Below are positions 13,176 through 15,171 of a DNA stretch of 15,171 nt, one piece after another. How positions within the stretch are numbered: position 1 is the stretch's first letter; every line of letters starts with the position of its first letter. Location: positions 1 through 15,171 of the forward strand of contig JBBQTN010000126.1 of NCBI GenBank assembly GCA_038213195.1, read 5' to 3'. Under the pieces are notes generated by a model. The model saw only the letters and a list, made by a program, of their open reading frames with translations, was not told the origin of the DNA and ran no database searches. Source of the stretch: JAODBQ01 sp038213195. GTDB taxonomy: Bacteria; Actinomycetota; Acidimicrobiia; Acidimicrobiales; Ilumatobacteraceae. The position numbers were made by a program, and so were the translations under genes.

Positions 13176-13954
13176 GTGCGCGTCCCCATCCAGCGCAGCG
13201 CGACCACGAGGCCGGCGAGCACGAGCAGCGCCGCGCCTCCTTCCGCGAGCGGACCGAGGTGCCACAACGGTTCGCCTCCGGCGTCGTTGGGGTGGTCGAG
13301 GTCGCGGACGTAGCCGACGACGTCACGCAACTGGTCGTCGTCGAGCGCGGCCTGTCCGAACACCGGCATCGCGGCCGGCCCGGTGCGCACCGCTTCTGCG
13401 ATCTGCGTCGGCGTGGCCGGCGCGAGCGAGGGGGCGTTGCCGAACCGCAGCGCACCGCCCTCCCCGGCCCACTGGTGACATGCTGCGCACTGGGCGCGGA
13501 ACAGTTGCCCGCCGTTGGCGATGTTCGCTCCTGCGACGTCGACGGTGGGGACCCCCGGACCACCCGGGGCGATCGTCCCCACGTAGGTGACGAGCGCCGC
13601 GACCGTCGCCGGGTCGTAGGCGGGCGTTCGCCGCCGCGAGCTCGCGTCCGGCGAAGGCAGCGGCATCCGCCCAGTGCTGACCTGGTAGTCCACGGCCGCA
13701 GCGCCGACGCCCTGCAACGTCGGCCCGTTGGAGCTGCCGGTGCCGTTCGCGGCGTGACAAGACGCGCAGTCGCGCAGGTACACGGCGCGGCCATCAGGTG
13801 CGCTGCCTGCCGCGGCACCGGAGAACGAGAACGCAGCGACGACGAGTCCTGCGGCCAGTGCCAGTGCCGGACCGCCGACGAGCAGGCGGGTCGCCGCGCC
13901 TTGGTGTGAGTGGCGGCCCCACAGCGTTCTCGGGTCAGCGAACCTGATCGCCAC
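13172..13954 (-). CDS. qcrC: Menaquinol-cytochrome c reductase di-haem cytochrome c subunit
   Basis: This 260-residue membrane-anchored cytochrome c links the Rieske protein to the oxidase. It has an N-terminal hydrophobic segment (about 24-48) and two class I haem domains: CASCH (63-67) with probable distal Met97 in GRMPLP, and CAACH (156-160) with probable Met196 in AAMPVF. A C-terminal anchor helix (about 237-255) ends RWMGTRT. Two haem sites are the actinobacterial (bcc) form. The GTG at 13954 is the start: an in-frame TAG lies five codons upstream, and no Shine-Dalgarno is evident. It is the first gene of the coupled respiratory operon and is read away from the phosphotransferase-fold gene. 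Confidence 0.95.
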   Translation of the reverse strand: MAIRFADPRTLWGRHSHQGAATRLLVGGPALALAAGLVVAAFSFSGAAAGSAPDGRAVYLRDCASCHAANGTGSSNGPTLQGVGAAAVDYQVSTGRMPLPSPDASSRRRTPAYDPATVAALVTYVGTIAPGGPGVPTVDVAGANIANGGQLFRAQCAACHQWAGEGGALRFGNAPSLAPATPTQIAEAVRTGPAAMPVFGQAALDDDQLRDVVGYVRDLDHPNDAGGEPLWHLGPLAEGGAALLVLAGLVVALRWMGTRT

Positions 13955-14117
13955 GCTGGAAAGCTAGTTCGGTGACCACCCCCGCTCATCGGTGACGGAC
14001 GCCCTCGGCGGGTGGCCAGCCGCTTTCTACCCCTCGGGGGGAGCGGCCCGGCCGCTGATCGGCTCGGTGCGGCGCTCGACGAGCGTGCGCACGTGTCGGT
14101 TACGCTCGGCGTCGGAC
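13955..14117. promoter_or_regulatory. Divergent promoter region of the respiratory operon
   Basis: These 163 bases separate qcrC (minus) from the kinase-fold gene (plus) and must hold both promoters. TCGGTGAC occurs perfectly at 13969-13976 and 13989-13996, exactly 20 bp apart (about two helical turns), 15 to 42 nt before the qcrC start. A 7-of-8 copy, TCGGTTAC, lies at 14096-14103 in front of the other gene. This arrangement suggests a regulator site. No convincing -35/-10 pair for the operon was found. Confidence 0.4.
14101..14106 (+). promoter_or_regulatory. Candidate -10 box of a leaderless transcript
   Basis: TACGCT fits the TANNNT pattern and ends 11 nt before the ATG at 14118. Transcription would then begin at or next to the start codon. 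This agrees with the absence of a Shine-Dalgarno before 14118, and leaderless mRNAs are common in actinobacteria. No good -35 is present, so this is only a candidate. Confidence 0.22.
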
Positions 14118-15171
14118 ATGGGGGTGTCGATGAGGGACGATGTGCGCGGCGATCCATTGACGCTCGACGGACCCTGGATGACCGAAGCGCTCGAAGCGGC
14201 TGGTGTGGCCGGCGGAGCGACCGTCACCGATGTGCGGTTCGACGGATTCATCGGCACGGGCCAGATGAGCCGCAACGCGCGGCTGTCGCTGACGTGGGAC
14301 GAGCCGGAGGGTCGGCCGGCGACCATCGTCGGCAAGTTCCCCACCGACGATCCCGGCACCCGGGCCAGCTCGTTCGACAACGGGGCGTACTTCAGCGAGT
14401 TTGCGTTCTACGACGAACTGGCCGCCACGGTCGGTGTCCGCACGCCGGCGTGCTGGGTAGCGCGGTTCGACTCCGCGCGGCCCGACTTCGTGTTGATCCT
14501 GGAGGACATGGCCGGTTCCGTGCAGGGCGACCAGTTCGCCGGCTGCTCACCGGAGGAGACGTCGCTGGCGATCGAACAGGCGGTCGCGCTCCACGCGCCG
14601 AGGTGGGGTGACCCGACGCTGGCCCATGCCGCGGCCCTGCAGGACGCCGGCGGGGAACGCGGTGAGGTGCTCGAGCGCTACTTCAACGGCTGCGCAGAGG
14701 GTTGCCTCGAACGGCTGGGGCACCGCCTCGATCCCGATGTGGTCGAGCTGATCCGTGCGTTCGTGCCGCACGTCCGGCGCTGGGCGGCCGGCACGGGCAC
14801 GCCACACACGGTGGTGCACGGCGACTTCCGCCCGGACAACTTCCTGCTCGGCCGAGCCGAGGGGGCGCCACCGCTGGCGGTGGTGGATTGGCAGACCGTG
14901 TCCAAGGGGATCGGTGTCATCGACGTGGCCTACCTGGTCGGCGGCTCGTTCACCCCCGAGGCACGTCGTGTGGTCGAGCGCGACCTCCTCGAGGAGTACA
15001 GGCGACGGCTCGCCGCGGCGGGCGTCGACTACCCCGCCGAGCAGTGCTGGCGGGATTACAGATGGGGCACGCTGCACGGTGTGATCATCAGCGTCCTGGC
15101 GACGATCATGGCCGAGCAGACCGAGCGCGGCGACGACATGCTGACGCTGATGGCCTCGCGCCACAGCCGAC
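14118..15171 (+). CDS. Aminoglycoside-phosphotransferase-fold kinase (partial, runs off the window)
   Basis: An open frame of 351 codons reaches the window edge without a stop. It belongs to the APH/choline-kinase-like superfamily: nucleotide-loop region FIGTGQMSRNARL (44-56), likely Lys73 in VGKFP, hinge FVLILEDM (124-131), catalytic HGDFRPDNFLLG (234-245, D236 base and N241 metal ligand) and VVDWQTV (255-261, the metal-binding Asp). The overall layout is closer to the ecdysteroid-kinase-like/DUF1679-type proteins abundant in mycobacteria and related groups than to true antibiotic kinases. The substrate is unknown and resistance should not be inferred. The start may be the ATG at 14118 or the one at 14130, which has GGGGGTG before it. 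It is transcribed divergently from the respiratory operon. Confidence 0.85.
   Translation, partial: MGVSMRDDVRGDPLTLDGPWMTEALEAAGVAGGATVTDVRFDGFIGTGQMSRNARLSLTWDEPEGRPATIVGKFPTDDPGTRASSFDNGAYFSEFAFYDELAATVGVRTPACWVARFDSARPDFVLILEDMAGSVQGDQFAGCSPEETSLAIEQAVALHAPRWGDPTLAHAAALQDAGGERGEVLERYFNGCAEGCLERLGHRLDPDVVELIRAFVPHVRRWAAGTGTPHTVVHGDFRPDNFLLGRAEGAPPLAVVDWQTVSKGIGVIDVAYLVGGSFTPEARRVVERDLLEEYRRRLAAAGVDYPAEQCWRDYRWGTLHGVIISVLATIMAEQTERGDDMLTLMASRHSR

Noticed and set aside
14547..15164. Minus-strand frame of 205 codons at the right edge
   Set aside because: It lies opposite the phosphotransferase-fold gene, whose HGDFRPDN and VVDW motifs fix the coding strand as plus.
1..15171. tRNA, rRNA, CRISPR arrays, insertion sequences and integrase sites
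   Set aside because: I saw no transposase or integrase proteins, no regularly spaced repeats and no recognisable tRNA or rRNA sequence on either strand by eye.
14118..15171. Antibiotic-resistance reading of the APH-fold gene
   Set aside because: The fold motifs are shared with many metabolic and unknown kinases, and the layout resembles ecdysteroid-kinase-like proteins, so resistance is not supported.

Overview
The window is high-GC DNA with strongly GC-biased codon use. It carries an actinobacterial-style cytochrome bcc complex (QcrC with two haem c sites, a multi-helix Rieske QcrA, QcrB) and an LPXTG surface protein. This fits an Actinomycetota genome, possibly an uncultured Acidimicrobiia-like lineage; the class is an inference, because no rRNA or other marker is present.

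Layout, left to right. (1) Positions 1-509, plus strand: the end of an unrecognised protein (HMA-like N-terminal segment, then a possible OB-like segment) runs out of frame into the last ~25 residues of a PA14-type domain. This looks like a deletion, rearrangement or assembly junction. (2) 515-2353, minus: a complete GAF-GGDEF-EAL cyclic-di-GMP protein. (3) 2354-2582: a non-coding gap with a near-perfect 41-nt hairpin and a GTGCAC pair. (4) 2583-3338, minus: a secreted protein with a Pro/Thr stalk and an LPATG sortase signal. (5) 3549 to about 4682, minus: a phosphoesterase-family lipoprotein without an obvious start codon, overlapping the end of a 71-residue unknown protein (4646-4861, minus). 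(6) 4937-6040, minus: a YbdK-type carboxylate-amine ligase. (7) 6051-13954, minus: one compact respiratory operon, qcrC-qcrA-ctaC-ctaD-ctaE-orf-ctaG-qcrB, in which all seven gene junctions are 4-nt ATGA or GTGA overlaps. (8) 14118 to the window end, plus: a divergent aminoglycoside-phosphotransferase-fold kinase that continues past the window.

The operon encodes most of a menaquinol-to-oxygen chain. QcrB oxidises menaquinol, the Rieske protein QcrA passes electrons to the two haems c of QcrC, and these reach the CuA centre of CtaC and the haem a/a3-CuB centre of CtaD. CtaE is subunit III and CtaG is a copper-centre assembly factor. The caa3-type block (ctaC to ctaG) sits between qcrA and qcrB, so the usual qcrCAB order is split. 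CtaC also has its own fused cytochrome c domain. CtaD has Leu where the conserved K-channel Lys is expected. The ligase gene starts 10 nt after qcrB and is probably read from the same transcript.

I did not find a clearly new biological system. The most unusual points are the interleaved, fully coupled bcc/caa3 operon, the Lys-to-Leu change in CtaD, the conserved-looking 3-helix protein inside the operon, the chimeric gene end at the left edge, the lipoprotein with no start codon, and the strong hairpin in front of the c-di-GMP gene.
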